DNA of 64,000 bases from contig CAWINT010000007.1 in the NCBI GenBank assembly GCA_963837515.1, positions 284,033 to 348,032 on the forward strand, in the 5' to 3' direction. The DNA is from RYN-230 sp963837515. GTDB taxonomy: Bacteria > Actinomycetota > Actinomycetes > Streptosporangiales > Streptosporangiaceae. This document shows positions 63,244 through 64,000 of the stretch, one piece after another; the stretch's first letter is position 1, and the number at the start of each line of letters is the position of its first letter. A program made the translations under genes and the position numbers. Below the pieces are notes generated by a model, which was given only the letters and a program-made list of their open reading frames with translations, searched no databases and was not told where the DNA came from.

Positions 63244-64000
63244 ATGGCCGGGGAGTTAGGGACGGCCGGCGCGGGCGGGTTATTAGGGACCAACGATTTA
63301 CAGCAGAGCATCGAGCACGTTCAAGAGCGCGGTAGACGACCTCAAGTCCACCGTCTCGTCCATGGCCACAGCCATGGGCGGCGGGATGCTCCGTCATCCG
63401 GCCATGGGGATGATGGGCGAGGGCCAGACCGCGTCACCCGGGGCTCCTTAGACGAGATGGCCTCCGGGGGCAACGGGGCCATGGGCCTGGCGTCGTCCCA
63501 GCAGCGTGGTGGCATCATCCTCGGCCAGGGCCTGGGCGGCTCGGGCTCGTCCTCCCGGCCCAGCCCACGATGGGCTCCATGGCCGCTGGCAGGGGGAGCT
63601 AACGGCGGCGGTGCTGCCTTCGGCAGCCCGGGTGGCAGCGGCGGATCTGGTGGCTCTGCAGGCCCGGGTGGCCCGGGTGGCCCGGGTGGCGGGGGTCCTG
63701 GGGGTCCTCGGGGCCTCGGGGGTGGCCCCGCTACCTTCGGCCAGACGGCTGTCCGGGCGGCCGGGACGTTCGGCGGCTGGATGCGTGCGACGGGCATGAG
63801 CCACTCGGCGACCAGCTCTTATACAACGCCTACGGCCAGCAGATGGCCGCCACGTGGGGCGCGGGAGCCCAGGGTGCCCAGAACGCCGCCTTCGGCAACG
63901 GCAACGGCCTGGTGAATGCAGCAGCAGCAGAGAGCAACGCCCAGTCGGCAGCGGCCGAGTTGGGCACCCTGACCCAGATGGCGGGCGGCGCGAACGTCAC
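63244..64000 (+). pseudogene. Gly-rich phage-type protein, frame-disrupted and cut by the window edge
   Basis: ATG 63244 after AAGGATG. Coherent stretches lie in different frames: AGELGTAGAGGLLGTNDLQQ; then FKSAVDDLKSTVSSMATAMG from 63320; then GSLDEMASGGNGAMGLASSQ with a Gly-rich G-G-P-G-G-P tract to about 63720 and PATFGQTAVRAAGTFGGWM; then DQLLYNAYGQQMAATWGAG running to the edge. The Ala/Gln/Gly-rich end resembles phage structural proteins. At least three frame breaks are needed. Function uncertain. Confidence 0.5.
63654..63720 (+). repeat. Short tandem Gly-Pro coding repeat
   Basis: Repeated GGTGGCCCG-like 9-nt units and GGGGGTCCT variants encode a collagen-like G-G-P series in the Gly-rich protein. 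Such tracts are prone to slippage. Confidence 0.7.

Larger units (their letters stand above)
56760..64000 (+). mobile_element. Integrated phage-like element, left end, running off the window
   Basis: The left boundary is where permease homology ends at about 56757-56763. Immediately inside is a large serine recombinase, the usual position for an integrase next to attL. The rest holds phage-type small genes (Wbl protein, DUF2637, HNH/AP2 nuclease remnant, RHH regulator). Direction and gene size differ from the metabolic operons to the left. The right end and attR are not in view. Confidence 0.8.

Noticed and set aside
63654..63720. Possible CRISPR-like spacing in the Gly-rich repeat
   Set aside because: Units are 9 nt, contiguous and coding; there are no spacers.

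Overview
The window is high-GC actinobacterial chromosome. WhiA, RbpA, two WhiB-type proteins, Lsr2, the GarA-type FHA/MerR/nuclease/MerR block, OpcA and sulfite reductase with its short Cys-containing leader peptide form a combination known from Actinomycetota. I cannot name the species. The gene set is compatible with a Streptosporangiales- or Streptomyces-like lineage.

From left to right, positions 1-7.2 kb hold the end of a thiolase, a cysteine-free HesB/IscA-like protein, a CDP-alcohol phosphatidyltransferase, a GDP-mannose-type sugar nucleotidyltransferase, and the GarA-MerR-nuclease-MerR operon. A broken ABC ATPase fragment and a glycine riboswitch precede gcvP (7.3-10.6 kb). A ROK-family protein, uvrC, rapZ, yvcK and whiA lead into the glycolytic operon gap-pgk-tpiA-secG, and then rbpA (10.6-20.7 kb). 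In this sequence pgk carries a frame break. Positions 20.7-28 kb hold glutamate decarboxylase, LigC-type DNA ligase, a RibD-like reductase, glycogen debranching enzyme and an AidB-type acyl-CoA dehydrogenase, all metabolic or repair genes.

A sulfate-assimilation operon runs leftwards from about 31.6 to 28.0 kb: leader peptide, sulfite reductase, 53-aa zinc protein, CysH, CbiX-like chelatase. It is followed by whiB, a low-complexity GYP-rich protein, Lsr2, a MscS channel, an acetate transporter and an RCK-domain membrane protein. The oxidative pentose-phosphate operon tkt-tal-zwf-opcA-pgl occupies 45.7-38.7 kb. Next come a PrsW-like protease, heme A synthase, an ABC exporter with an EamA transporter (48.2-51.1 kb), and a gamma-glutamyl amine catabolism operon (permease, GlnA-like ligase, aldehyde dehydrogenase, SDR, class I amidotransferase; 56.8-51.1 kb).

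At about 56.76 kb the permease gene is cut by an integrated element that runs to the right edge. It begins with a large serine recombinase, itself split by a -1 frame break at a slippery heptamer. It also carries a phage-type WhiB, a DUF2637 membrane protein, small phage-like ORFs, an HNH/AP2-type endonuclease remnant, a small HTH protein, a perfect 29-bp inverted repeat within a six-copy ATGCGG array, a ribbon-helix-helix mini-operon and a Gly-rich protein cut by the window edge. Several of its genes show single-base frame breaks, so it is either a decaying element or an error-prone stretch of assembly. No tRNA, rRNA or CRISPR array was recognised.
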